From NCBI GenBank assembly GCA_963785415.1, contig CAWAVB010000001.1:1674001-1738000 (forward strand): DNA of 64,000 bases, written 5' to 3'. Position numbers and translations under genes: made by a program. Positions 42,797 to 52,032 of the stretch are shown piece after piece (position 1 is the stretch's first letter; the number at the start of each line of letters is the position of its first letter). A model generated the notes under the pieces. It was not told the origin of the DNA. It worked only from the letters and a program-made list of their open reading frames with translations, and made no database searches. The DNA comes from Bog-793 sp963785415. Its GTDB lineage: Bacteria; Actinomycetota; Acidimicrobiia; Acidimicrobiales; Bog-793.

Positions 42797-43513
42797 ATGG
42801 GGGCCGCCCGCGAAGGTCCGTCGGCCGGATCTGCGCCGGCCCGGGACGTGCAGTCAGCCGACGCGCTCGAAGCCGAGGTTCTCCGCGTCGCGGACGATCT
42901 CGAGGGGGCCGACGCGCTCGACATCTGCCGTTGGGCAGTCGGACGGTTCGGCCGGGACGTCGTCGTCGCGTCGTCGTTCCAGGACTGCGTGCTCATCGAC
43001 CTCGCGGTGCGCGCCGACGCGGGGATCGAGGTGGTCTTCCTCGATACTGGCTTCCACTTCCCCGAGACGATCGCGTACCTGCGGGATGTCGAGAGTCGAT
43101 TCGGCCTGAACCTCAACGTCGTCGAGCCGGGCATCCCGCTCACCGAGCATCCCTGCGGCAGCGCCCGCTGTTGCGAGATGCGCAAGGTCGCGCCGCTCGC
43201 CCGGGCGCTCGCCGGAAAGGCTGCGTGGATGACCGGGCTGAAGCGTGTCGACACCCCCGAACGGGCCGGTGCCCCCGTCGTCAGCTGGGAGCCGGAGAAA
43301 CGTCTCGTGAAGGTGAATCCGATCGCCGCGTGGACCGACGAGGACGTCGACCGCTATGTCGAGGAACGCGGACTCCCTCGCCACCCGCTCAACGCGGCCG
43401 GTTACGTGTCGATCGGCTGCGCCCCGACCACGCGGCCGATCGCGCCAGGCGAGGATCCCCGGGCTGGACGATGGCCGGACAGCGACAAGACGGAGTGCGG
43501 CCTGCACCTGTGA
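42797..43513 (+). CDS. cysH: APS/PAPS reductase with an incomplete iron-sulfur cysteine set
   Basis: 238 residues from the ATG at 42797. It reduces adenylyl sulfate (APS) or PAPS to sulfite in sulfur assimilation. Nucleotide-binding VVVASSFQDCVLIDLAV, then TGFHFPETIAYL, and the catalytic C-terminal Cys234 in TECGLHL. Assimilatory APS reductases bind [4Fe-4S] through CC plus CxxC. Here CC is present (Cys125, Cys126), but the second pair reads CAPT: Cys208 is kept and residue 211 is Thr. The context GYVSIGC...GEDPRAGRW is otherwise that of the cluster-bearing type. Other cys genes (cysE-cysK) are 7 kb away. Confidence 0.92.
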   Translation: MGAAREGPSAGSAPARDVQSADALEAEVLRVADDLEGADALDICRWAVGRFGRDVVVASSFQDCVLIDLAVRADAGIEVVFLDTGFHFPETIAYLRDVESRFGLNLNVVEPGIPLTEHPCGSARCCEMRKVAPLARALAGKAAWMTGLKRVDTPERAGAPVVSWEPEKRLVKVNPIAAWTDEDVDRYVEERGLPRHPLNAAGYVSIGCAPTTRPIAPGEDPRAGRWPDSDKTECGLHL

Positions 43514-43608
43514 GCGCGCGCGAGGCGCTCCTCCGGGGAACCGTGCTCGGGGCCGCGCGGTCCTGACGGGGCGATGCCGGGAACCGCGTCGCGTCGCAAC
43601 CGGGCCGT

Positions 43609-46600
43609 ATGCTCGCCGCGGTGTCGGGAAGCATCCGCTTCGTCCGCTGCGGGACACCGTCTTTCGAGGCGCTTGCTGCCGCAGTCGACGATCTCCAGCG
43701 TGACGATCCGATCGCTCCGGTCGTCATCGTCGCCTCGTCGGCGCGGGCGGCGCGTTCGTCGCGACACCGGCTGGCCGCCCGGCGGCGCGCAGACGGGACG
43801 AGCGGAGTCGTCAACCTGCGCTTCTTTGTGCCGTCCGAGCTCGCCGAGGAACTCGGGGGCCGGGCGTGCCGGGCCGGGGGCCGTCGTCGGGCGACACGGG
43901 TCGCACTCGAGGCGGCCGCGCGCGCCGCGCTACGGGAACGGCCGGGCTTCCTCGCCGCCGTGGCCGAACACCCCTCGACCGCCCAGGAGCTTGTCGACAT
44001 CTACAAGGAGGTTCGCCAGCTCGGCGGGGACGGATTGCGGAACCTCGCCGGGGTGGGGCCTCGTGGTCGCGACCTCGCGGCGCTCTGTTCATCGATGCGG
44101 GAGCGGCTCGCCGGCAGCTGGTTCGACGACGTCGACCTCGTCGACGCCGTCGTGGCCGCGATCGGTGACCGTCGGGACTGGGGCCATGTCGTCGTCGATC
44201 TGCCCGAACAGGTGCGTCCCGCCGACGTCCGCCTCCTCGTGGCGCTCGCCGGGACCTGCGACGTCTGCGTCCATCTCGGACTCGTCGCCGACGTCGCCGC
44301 CGATGCCCCGGTCCGCCGACTGGCCGAGGAGCTTCAGACCGCGGGGTTCGGGTTCGTCGGCGAAACGGCGGCTGCCGCGGCGGACATCGATCCGGACGGA
44401 CCGGCCCCCGTCGGCGGGGAGATCCTCGACGCCCCGGATGCCGAGTCCGAGACGCGCGCCGCCGTCCGCCTCGTCATCGAGCACCTCGCCGCGGGGGGCG
44501 TGCCCGAGCGCGTCGCGCTGCTGTTCTCGTCACGCGACCCCTACCGCCGCCTCATCGCGGGGGCGCTCGAAGAGGCCGGGATCAGCTGGAACGGACCTTC
44601 GCCAGACCGGGCCGCCGATCTGGCGACGGCGAAGGTGCTCACCGGGCTGCTCGGACTCGCCACCGGGGGACTCGAACGGTCCGCCGTCATGGCCTGGCTC
44701 CGTTCGGCGCCGTTGCTCGCCGGGGACGGAACGGCGACCCCGGTCGGCGACTGGGAGCGCGTCTCGCGCCTCGCCGGGATTGTGGGAGGTGATGCCACCG
44801 TGTGGCGCCGTCACCTCGACGACATCGCCGAGGAGTCCCGGCGTGCCCTCGACGACGAGGGGCAGTTCGACGGTGACGAACCGACGGAGAGCTCGAGGAC
44901 CCGCTCGGAGCGCTTGACGCGCCTCGCCGCGGCGACGATCTCGCTGCGGGATTTCATCGACGATCTCGATCGGACGTGTCGCGAGGTGCTCGCTCTGCGC
45001 AGCTGGAAGGAGCTCGTCGGGTGGGCGCGGACGGCGCTTCGCCGCTACCTGGGGGACGACGACGACCCACTTGCGGCGACCGAGAACGGCCGTCGACCCG
45101 AATCCGTCGTCGCTGACGCGCTCGACCAACTCGAGGTGCTCGACGGCGTCGACACCAGCCCCGATCTCGCCCGCTTCTCGAGGGCGCTCGTCGCGGCGCT
45201 CGACCGGCCCGCCCTGCCCATCGGCCGGCTGTCGTCGGGGATCATGGTCGGCCCGCTCGAATCCGCTGCGGGCGTCGAACTCGACCTTGCGGTCGTGCTC
45301 GGCTGCGTCGAGGGCGATCTGCCCCGCCGGGCGCGCACGAGCGCGGTCCTCTCCGCCGACGAGCGCGAGAAGATCGGGTTGGACGACGCGACACCTGTCC
45401 GGGCTGTCGAACAGGACCGCCGCCGGCTTCTCGTTGCCGCTCGCGGGGCGGGAAGGGTCGTGCTGGCGAGGCGCGACCGCGACGCCCGGGATGGACGCGC
45501 CCGGATCCGTTCCCGCTTCCTCGACCGCGACGTCCCTGTCCGGCGCGTCGCCGCTTCGGCCGGAGCCTGGGAGTCCGTGGCGGGCGGGCGTATCCCCGCC
45601 GTTGGCGAGAGCGAGCTCGTTGGCGCGACGCTCCTCGCCCGGTCGGCGCGGCGCGGCGATGCCCCGTCTTTCCTTGTCGAGGCGTCGCCGCACCTCCTGG
45701 CCGGCAGCCGCGTCGTCGCCGCCCGCGGGGCGCGCTCGTTCGGTCGGTTCTCCGGCCGGACGGGGCTCGGAGCGGGTGTCGGCGCGCTCGTCGGCGACGT
45801 CCTGTCACCAACCACGCTCGAGGAGTTCGCGGTCTGTCCGTTCCGTTACTTCCTCGGGCACGAGCTCCGATGCGAGGTGGTCGACCCTCCCGAGCGGCGG
45901 GCCGAGATCGACCCGCGCGAGCGTGGCCAGATCGCCCACGAGGTGCTCGAGCGGTACATGCGGCAGGTCATCGAACGGGGCGACGAACTCGACGACGACC
46001 CGGTCGCCGGCGCGGAGCTGCTGGCGAAGATCGCCACCGAGGTCTGCGATCGTTTCGAGCGGCTCGGCCGGACGGGGAAACGGGTGCTGTGGGCGAGAAC
46101 CCGTCGTGAACTTCTCGGGCGCCTCGAGGCCGAACGGGTCCGCGACGCCGAGACGCGTCGACAGCGGGGCGCGCGTCCGATCGCCGTCGAGTGGGTCTTC
46201 GGCACCTCGTCGGCACCCGCGGTCGGGATCGCGATTGAAGACACGTCGCTCAGTTTCCGGGGCAAGATCGACCGCATCGACCGACGAGACGACGGAGCGC
46301 TCGACGTCGTCGACTACAAGACGGGGAAGGCCTCCTCGTACCACGGGATCGCCGCTGATCCGGTCGATGGCGGCCGGCATCTCCAGCTGCCGATCTACAC
46401 GCTCGCGGCGCGCGTCGCGTTCAGCGGGGCCGGCGTCGACCCCGTGCGGGCGAGCTACCGGTTCATCGACGAGCCGGGCGATGAAGTCGCCGTCGAGCTC
46501 GACGCTGAGACGACGGCCCGCACCGGGGAGGTCCTCGCCGTGCTCGCCGGAACGGTCGAATCGGGGTGTTTCCCCTACCGTCCCGGCGCGCGTCGCCAGG

Positions 46601-46740
46601 ACACCTTCGAGCACTGCAGCTGGTGCGACTTCAACACGATCTGCCCCGCCGAGCGGGACGTGCTCTGGTGGGTGGCACGTGCCGCGCCGGTGCTCGCCGG
46701 ATACGTGAGTCTCGTCGAGCCGGAGGTGGCCGATGAATGA
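43609..46740 (+). CDS. addB: AddB-type helicase/nuclease subunit (PD-(D/E)XK, Fe-S)
   Basis: 1043 residues. With AddA it processes double-strand DNA ends for RecA loading. The N-terminal two thirds are a degenerate UvrD-like helicase; no Walker A GKT is visible near VVIVASSARAARSSR. The C-terminal nuclease has SPTTLEEFAVCPFRYFLG, GQIAHEVLERYMRQ and the active-site LDVVDYKTGKASS. Four cysteines fit the AddB iron-sulfur staple: Cys743, then Cys1003, Cys1006 and Cys1012 (HCSWCDFNTICP). The start is uncertain (ATG at 43609 or GTG at 43621). It overlaps addA by 8 bases. Confidence 0.88.
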   Translation: MLAAVSGSIRFVRCGTPSFEALAAAVDDLQRDDPIAPVVIVASSARAARSSRHRLAARRRADGTSGVVNLRFFVPSELAEELGGRACRAGGRRRATRVALEAAARAALRERPGFLAAVAEHPSTAQELVDIYKEVRQLGGDGLRNLAGVGPRGRDLAALCSSMRERLAGSWFDDVDLVDAVVAAIGDRRDWGHVVVDLPEQVRPADVRLLVALAGTCDVCVHLGLVADVAADAPVRRLAEELQTAGFGFVGETAAAAADIDPDGPAPVGGEILDAPDAESETRAAVRLVIEHLAAGGVPERVALLFSSRDPYRRLIAGALEEAGISWNGPSPDRAADLATAKVLTGLLGLATGGLERSAVMAWLRSAPLLAGDGTATPVGDWERVSRLAGIVGGDATVWRRHLDDIAEESRRALDDEGQFDGDEPTESSRTRSERLTRLAAATISLRDFIDDLDRTCREVLALRSWKELVGWARTALRRYLGDDDDPLAATENGRRPESVVADALDQLEVLDGVDTSPDLARFSRALVAALDRPALPIGRLSSGIMVGPLESAAGVELDLAVVLGCVEGDLPRRARTSAVLSADEREKIGLDDATPVRAVEQDRRRLLVAARGAGRVVLARRDRDARDGRARIRSRFLDRDVPVRRVAASAGAWESVAGGRIPAVGESELVGATLLARSARRGDAPSFLVEASPHLLAGSRVVAARGARSFGRFSGRTGLGAGVGALVGDVLSPTTLEEFAVCPFRYFLGHELRCEVVDPPERRAEIDPRERGQIAHEVLERYMRQVIERGDELDDDPVAGAELLAKIATEVCDRFERLGRTGKRVLWARTRRELLGRLEAERVRDAETRRQRGARPIAVEWVFGTSSAPAVGIAIEDTSLSFRGKIDRIDRRDDGALDVVDYKTGKASSYHGIAADPVDGGRHLQLPIYTLAARVAFSGAGVDPVRASYRFIDEPGDEVAVELDAETTARTGEVLAVLAGTVESGCFPYRPGARRQDTFEHCSWCDFNTICPAERDVLWWVARAAPVLAGYVSLVEPEVADE

Positions 46741-49700
46741 GCCGCGGCGGACCGACGACTCGGCCGCGCGCCGCGCGATCGAGGGCGAGCTCGAAGCGAC
46801 ACTCTTCGTCGAGGCGGGTGCCGGTACCGGCAAGACGAGCGAGCTCGTCGCACGGGTGCTCGCGCTCGCCGCGTCCGGGAACGCGCGCCTCGGCGAGCTC
46901 GCCGCGATCACCTTCACCGAGGCCGCCGCGGCGGACCTCCGGGAGCGGATCCACGACGAGCTCCTGAAAAAGGCTGCCTCCCCCGGAGGCGGTTGGGCGA
47001 GATCCGCCCTCCACGAGCTCGACAACGCCTCGATGACGACGATCCACGGTTTCGCGCAGCGGATCCTTCTCGAGCACCCCCTCTCGGCCGGTCTGCCGCT
47101 CCGAATCCGGGTCCTCGATGAGATCAGGGCCGCCACCGACTTCGAGCGGCGCTTTGGGGCGTTTCTCGACGCGCTGCTCGACGACGCGGCGAGCGAGGCG
47201 CTCATCACCGCCGCGCTGGCAATCGGGGTCACGCTCGGTCACCTCCGGCAACTCGCGACCGAAATCGACGCGGCCTGGGACCGCCACCGGGAGCCGGGTC
47301 CGGGGTCCGGCCTCACGGTCGAGCGTCTCGCCGCCGAAGTCGACGGGTCTTCGCGGGCCCTCATCGACGCAATGCGCGCCCTCGGCGCGCGGCGCGGTTC
47401 GTGTCGCCGCGACGCCGACACCCTCGTCGCCCTGCTCGGTCGGATCGAAGCCGACCTCGACCGCGCATCTCGGCTCTCGGACTGGCGCGATCGCCTGGAG
47501 TGGCTCTGCTCGCTCGGACCGTGGAAACCCGGCATCAAGGGCCGGAAGGGCGACTGGAACGACGTCGACGTCGCCGACGTGCGCGCCGAGGTGGCCGCCG
47601 TCGACGAAATGCGCTCGGTGCAGGCGACCCGGTTGCGCGAGGTCGTGCTCGACGCGCTCGTGCGTCGGCTCGGGGCGGGTGCCGTGGCCGCCGCCGAGCA
47701 GCGCCGGCGCACCGGCGAGTTGTACTTCCACGACCTTCTCGTGTTCGCCCGCGACCTGCTCGCGAACGATGCCGGGGTGCGTGCCGCGGTCAGCGCGCGC
47801 TATAGCCACATCCTCGTCGACGAGTTCCAGGACACGGACCCGATCCAGCTCGAGATCGTCCGTCTCCTCGGACGGGACGCGACGGGCGGGGCCGTCCCGG
47901 GCAAGCTCTTTTTCGTTGGCGACCCCCGTCAGTCGATCTACCGCTTCCGGGGCGCGGAGCCCGAACTGTACGCGGCCGCGATGCGTGAGCTCGTGCCGTC
48001 GGGCCCCGTCCGGCTGACCACGAACTTCCGGTCGGTCCCCGGTGTCATCGACTGGGTGAACGGTGTCTTCGCCCCACTGTTCGCGCCGGCCGCCGATCCT
48101 GACCCGGCCGAAGCGGACGGCCCCGGTTACACGCCCCTTAAGGCGCACCGGCGCCCCGATTCGGGGGTGCCGGTCGTCGTTCTCGGCGCCGAGGCGGGGG
48201 CGAAGCTCTCCGCCCACGACCGGCGGGTGCGTGAGTCCGCGGACATCGCCGCCGTCATCACCCTCGCGGTGCGCGACGGATGGCCTGTCGGCACGCCGTC
48301 CGGGACGCGTCCCGCTGGGTACGGGGACGTCGCGATCCTCGTCACCCGGCGCACCGGGCTCGCCGAGCTCGAATCGGCGCTCGACTCCGAGGACATCCCC
48401 TACCGGGTCGACTCGACCTCGCTCGTCTACTCGGCACCCGAGGTGCGCGACTTCCTCGCCTGTGTGCGGGCGGTCGATTCCCCGGGCGACGAGGCGGCGA
48501 TCATCGCCGCGCTGCGGACGCCGATGCTCGCCTGCGGCGACGACGATCTCCTGCGTTACCGCCGACAGGGCGGGAGCTGGAGTCTCGACGGCCGTCGGGG
48601 CGGTGCTGGCGACGATCCCGTCGCCCGGGGAATCGACCGCCTCGGAGCGATCGCCGCGCGGCGCCACCGGCTCGGTGTCGTCGCCACGCTCGAGGAAGTC
48701 GCCCGCGCGTTCCAGGTCTCCGAGCTCGCCGCGCTCACGCGTCACGGTCCCGAGGCCGTTCGCCGGATCCGCTTCGTCGTCGACGAGGCGCGGGCCTTTG
48801 CGGAGTCGGGCGGCGCCTCGATTGCCGACATGCTCGAGTGGATGGACCGCCAGGCCGCCGGTCGGGCCCGCGCCCACGAGACGGCGACGAGCGAGGCGGA
48901 CGACGCGGTGCGGATCCTCACGATCCACGCCGCCAAGGGACTCGAGTTCCCGGTCGTCGTCCTCGCCGAGCTCGGCGGCGGCCAGCCGGGGCCCACCGCG
49001 CGCAGGGCCGTGCTGTTCGACTCCGCCGACCACGCCGAGGTGCACCTGCGAGGCGACATCGAGACGTCCGGCTACGCGGCGTGCGCCGAGGCCGAACTCG
49101 CGCTCGGGGCCGCCGAGGATCTGCGGCTCGGCTACGTGGCGATGACGCGGGCGCGGGACCACCTCGTCGTCTCGCTCCACCGTTCGGCCCCGACGGGGCG
49201 GGGACGGTCCTCCCTCGCCGAGCTCGTCGCCTCGCGTCTCGAGGACCTGGCCGGGCTCTACGAGGACGGGTCCGGTGTCTTGTCGGGGCTTGCCGGCGAG
49301 CGCCGTCGCCGCCGACCCCCGCAGCCGCCCGCCCCCGAGGGGCCGGCCGCCACCGAGTCGGCTCTCGCCGCGTGGCGCGCGGCGCGGGAGATGTTGCAAC
49401 GCCGGTGCGCGCGGCGCACCAGCATGGCCGCGACCGGGCTCGCCGAACTGGCGGTCCGAGCCGACTGGTCCGGACCGGCCCGTGAAACGGCGAGCGACGA
49501 CGCGCCGGCGGACCAGATCCGTTGGGGGGCGCGTCGCGCCGCGACCTCGCTCGGCCGGGCGGTGCACGGCGCGCTGCAGCGCGTCGATCTCGGAGGCGGC
49601 GCCCTTGACGCGATCGTCGCCGACGAAGCGTTCGAGGAGGGTTGCGCCGAGCGGTCCAGTGAGGTGCGCGACCTCGTGCTCTCCGCCCTCGCCGCCCCGA

Positions 49701-50062
49701 CCGTCGTCGCCGCCGCCGCGGCGCCGCGGTGCTGGCGGGAGCTCCCCGTCACCGTCCCGGTCGACGGGGGCATCCTCGAGGGCATCGTCGACCTGTGCTT
49801 CGCCGAAGACGACCATCTCGTCGTCGTCGACTACAAGACCGACAAGCTCGCCAGCGCCGACGAGGCCCCAGGCGCTGCCCGCCGCTACCGGCTGCAGGCC
49901 GGGGCCTACGCGCTCGCGCTTCGTTCGGCCCTCGCGCTCCCGGTCGACCGGATCGTCCTCGTCTTCCTTGCGCCCCCCGGCGGCGCGGTCGAGTACGTGA
50001 TCGACGACCCCGACGAGGCGGCGGCCGAGGCGGCGGCCGAGCTCGCCACGGCGATGGCGTGA
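46733..50062 (+). CDS. addA: AddA-type UvrD helicase with C-terminal nuclease
   Basis: 1109 residues, ATG preceded by GGAGGTG. Superfamily 1A helicase: Walker A EAGAGTGKT (27-35), ITFTEAAAADLRERI (motif Ia), DEFQDTDPIQLEI (Walker B), VGDPRQSIYRFRGAEPE, TIHAAKGLEFPVVVLAELGG and VAMTRARDHLVV (motif VI). The C-terminal PD-(D/E)XK nuclease includes LGRAVHGALQRVD, LEGIVDLCF and VVVDYKTDKLASAD. It is the motor and second nuclease of the AddAB end-resection complex. It overlaps addB upstream (8 bases) and dinG downstream (4 bases), so the three genes are one unit. Confidence 0.93.
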   Translation: MNEPRRTDDSAARRAIEGELEATLFVEAGAGTGKTSELVARVLALAASGNARLGELAAITFTEAAAADLRERIHDELLKKAASPGGGWARSALHELDNASMTTIHGFAQRILLEHPLSAGLPLRIRVLDEIRAATDFERRFGAFLDALLDDAASEALITAALAIGVTLGHLRQLATEIDAAWDRHREPGPGSGLTVERLAAEVDGSSRALIDAMRALGARRGSCRRDADTLVALLGRIEADLDRASRLSDWRDRLEWLCSLGPWKPGIKGRKGDWNDVDVADVRAEVAAVDEMRSVQATRLREVVLDALVRRLGAGAVAAAEQRRRTGELYFHDLLVFARDLLANDAGVRAAVSARYSHILVDEFQDTDPIQLEIVRLLGRDATGGAVPGKLFFVGDPRQSIYRFRGAEPELYAAAMRELVPSGPVRLTTNFRSVPGVIDWVNGVFAPLFAPAADPDPAEADGPGYTPLKAHRRPDSGVPVVVLGAEAGAKLSAHDRRVRESADIAAVITLAVRDGWPVGTPSGTRPAGYGDVAILVTRRTGLAELESALDSEDIPYRVDSTSLVYSAPEVRDFLACVRAVDSPGDEAAIIAALRTPMLACGDDDLLRYRRQGGSWSLDGRRGGAGDDPVARGIDRLGAIAARRHRLGVVATLEEVARAFQVSELAALTRHGPEAVRRIRFVVDEARAFAESGGASIADMLEWMDRQAAGRARAHETATSEADDAVRILTIHAAKGLEFPVVVLAELGGGQPGPTARRAVLFDSADHAEVHLRGDIETSGYAACAEAELALGAAEDLRLGYVAMTRARDHLVVSLHRSAPTGRGRSSLAELVASRLEDLAGLYEDGSGVLSGLAGERRRRRPPQPPAPEGPAATESALAAWRAAREMLQRRCARRTSMAATGLAELAVRADWSGPARETASDDAPADQIRWGARRAATSLGRAVHGALQRVDLGGGALDAIVADEAFEEGCAERSSEVRDLVLSALAAPTVVAAAAAPRCWRELPVTVPVDGGILEGIVDLCFAEDDHLVVVDYKTDKLASADEAPGAARRYRLQAGAYALALRSALALPVDRIVLVFLAPPGGAVEYVIDDPDEAAAEAAAELATAMA

Positions 50063-52032
50063 CCCGTCGGCAGGCCGCCGCCGACGGACGCCACACCGCA
50101 CGCCGCGTCCGGGACGCCGGGGACCCGGCGGCCGCCGATGCCCTCGCCCGCGTCACCGCCCGGCTCCCTGGTGGTGGGGAGGTGCGCCAGGGCCAGCTCA
50201 CGATGGCCGGCGCCATCGCGGCGGCGATCGCCTCGGGGCGGCACCTCTCGGTCGCCGCGGGGACCGGGACCGGCAAATCGCTCGCCTACGTCGTCCCCGC
50301 GGTGCTCTCCGGCAAGCACGTCGTCGTGGCGACGGCGACGAAGGCCCTCCAGGACCAGCTCGCGGCCAAGGACATCCCGCTCGTGCGCGCCGGGCTGCGC
50401 CGCTTCACGTCGACCGTGTTGAAGGGCCGCTCGAACTACCTGTGCCTCCAGCGCCTGAACGAGTCCCGCCTCGCCGGCGTCCAGGGGTCGCTACAAGGCG
50501 ACGACGGCGCCACCGGGAAACGCGCCGAGGAGGTCCGCCGGATCTTCGAGTGGGCCGAGACGACGGCGACGGGCGACCGGGCCGAGCTCGACACCGAGCC
50601 GGACCAGAGGCTGTGGGCCACGTTCAGCGTCACGGCGGACGAGTGCCCCGGCGCCTTCCGCTGCCCGTCCGGGGCCGAGTGCTTCGCCGAGCGGGCCCGG
50701 GCGGAGGCGACGGCGGCGGACATCGTCGTCGTGAACCAGCATCTCCTCGGTGCCGACCTCGCCTCGGACGGCGCCGTTCTACCCGAGCACGACGTGCTCA
50801 TCGTCGACGAGGCCCACGCGCTCGAGGACATCGTGACCGAGAGCCTCGGGGTTGCGATCGGGGCGGGTCGACTGCGCTCCGTCGCCGGTGCGGCGCGCGT
50901 CGCCCTCGGCGGGGGCCGCGCTGCCGCGGAGGTCGACGACCTCGCCGGGATGGCGGAGCGCCTCGAGCAGACCCTGCTCGCCTGCCCCGAGGAACGGCTG
51001 GCCGGCCCGCCGGCCGGGGATCTCGGCGAGGTCCTCGCGCTCTGCCGCGCCCGGCTCGAGAGAGTGGAATCGCAGCTCGGTGCCGCCCTCGGGCCGGGAG
51101 ACGGCCGTGACCTCGCCGACGCGGCCCAGCCCGCGATGCGGGCGATGCTCGCCGCCGGTCGGCTGCGGACCGACATCGACCGGCTCGCCTCCTCCGACGA
51201 CGACGACGTCGCCTGGGTCGACCAGGGGACGCGCCCAGCGCTGCGGGTCGCGCCGATCGAGGTCGCGCCGCTCCTCGCCGAGCGGCTGTTCGCCCGCCAG
51301 ACGGTCGTCCTCACGAGCGCGACGATCCCGCCGGGGCTGGCGGTGCACCTCGGCGCCCCGCCGGACGAGCTCGACGTCCTCGACGTCGGCAGCCCATTCG
51401 CTTTCGACGAGCACGCCCTTTTGTACTGTGCGGCGCACCTGCCGGACCGGCGCCGCGACGACGCCGAGCAGGCGATCCACGCGGAGCTCGCCCGCCTCAT
51501 CGAAGCTGCCCAGGGCCGGACGCTCGCGCTGTTCACGAGCCTCGGCGCGATGAACCGGGCAGCCGACGCGCTCCGGGGACGCCTCGGCTTCCCGCTCCTC
51601 GTCCAGGGCGAGCACGGCAAGGCGACGCTGCTCGCCCGGTTCGCGACGGAACCTGCGGCGTGCCTGTTCGCGACGATGGGCTTCTGGCAAGGAGTCGACG
51701 TCCCGGGTTCGACGCTCTCGCTCGTCGTCATCGACCGGATCCCGTTCCCCCGGCCCGACGACCCGCTGATCGCCGCCCGCCGCGAACGCGCCGGCCGGGA
51801 CGCCTTCGCGACGATCGACCTCCCGCGGGCGGCGACGCTGCTCGCCCAGGGGGTCGGCCGGCTGATCCGGACCGCCTCGGACCGCGGTGTCGTCGCCGTG
51901 CTCGACTCACGGCTCGCGACCGCCAACTACCGTTGGCAGCTCATCCGGGCCCTGCCGCCGATGAAGCGGACGAAGGACCGCCGCGTCGCCGAGGCGTTCC
52001 TCGCCGCGCTCGCCGCGGCACCCGATCAGTAG
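50059..52032 (+). CDS. dinG: DinG/XPD-family ATP-dependent DNA helicase
   Basis: 657 residues from a GTG overlapping the addA stop as GTGA. Superfamily 2 helicase: AAGTGTGKSLAYVVPA (Walker A), VVNQHLL, VDEAHALED (DEAH box), VVLTSATIP, LFTSLGAMNR, GFWQGVDVPG and QGVGRLIR. Four cysteines between motifs I and II (129, 196, 202, 208) form the expected [4Fe-4S] site. It unwinds branched structures and R-loops with 5'-3' polarity in characterised relatives. No N-terminal exonuclease domain is present, unlike Gram-positive DinG. The last 7 bases overlap convergent era. Confidence 0.93.
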   Translation: MTRRQAAADGRHTARRVRDAGDPAAADALARVTARLPGGGEVRQGQLTMAGAIAAAIASGRHLSVAAGTGTGKSLAYVVPAVLSGKHVVVATATKALQDQLAAKDIPLVRAGLRRFTSTVLKGRSNYLCLQRLNESRLAGVQGSLQGDDGATGKRAEEVRRIFEWAETTATGDRAELDTEPDQRLWATFSVTADECPGAFRCPSGAECFAERARAEATAADIVVVNQHLLGADLASDGAVLPEHDVLIVDEAHALEDIVTESLGVAIGAGRLRSVAGAARVALGGGRAAAEVDDLAGMAERLEQTLLACPEERLAGPPAGDLGEVLALCRARLERVESQLGAALGPGDGRDLADAAQPAMRAMLAAGRLRTDIDRLASSDDDDVAWVDQGTRPALRVAPIEVAPLLAERLFARQTVVLTSATIPPGLAVHLGAPPDELDVLDVGSPFAFDEHALLYCAAHLPDRRRDDAEQAIHAELARLIEAAQGRTLALFTSLGAMNRAADALRGRLGFPLLVQGEHGKATLLARFATEPAACLFATMGFWQGVDVPGSTLSLVVIDRIPFPRPDDPLIAARRERAGRDAFATIDLPRAATLLAQGVGRLIRTASDRGVVAVLDSRLATANYRWQLIRALPPMKRTKDRRVAEAFLAALAAAPDQ

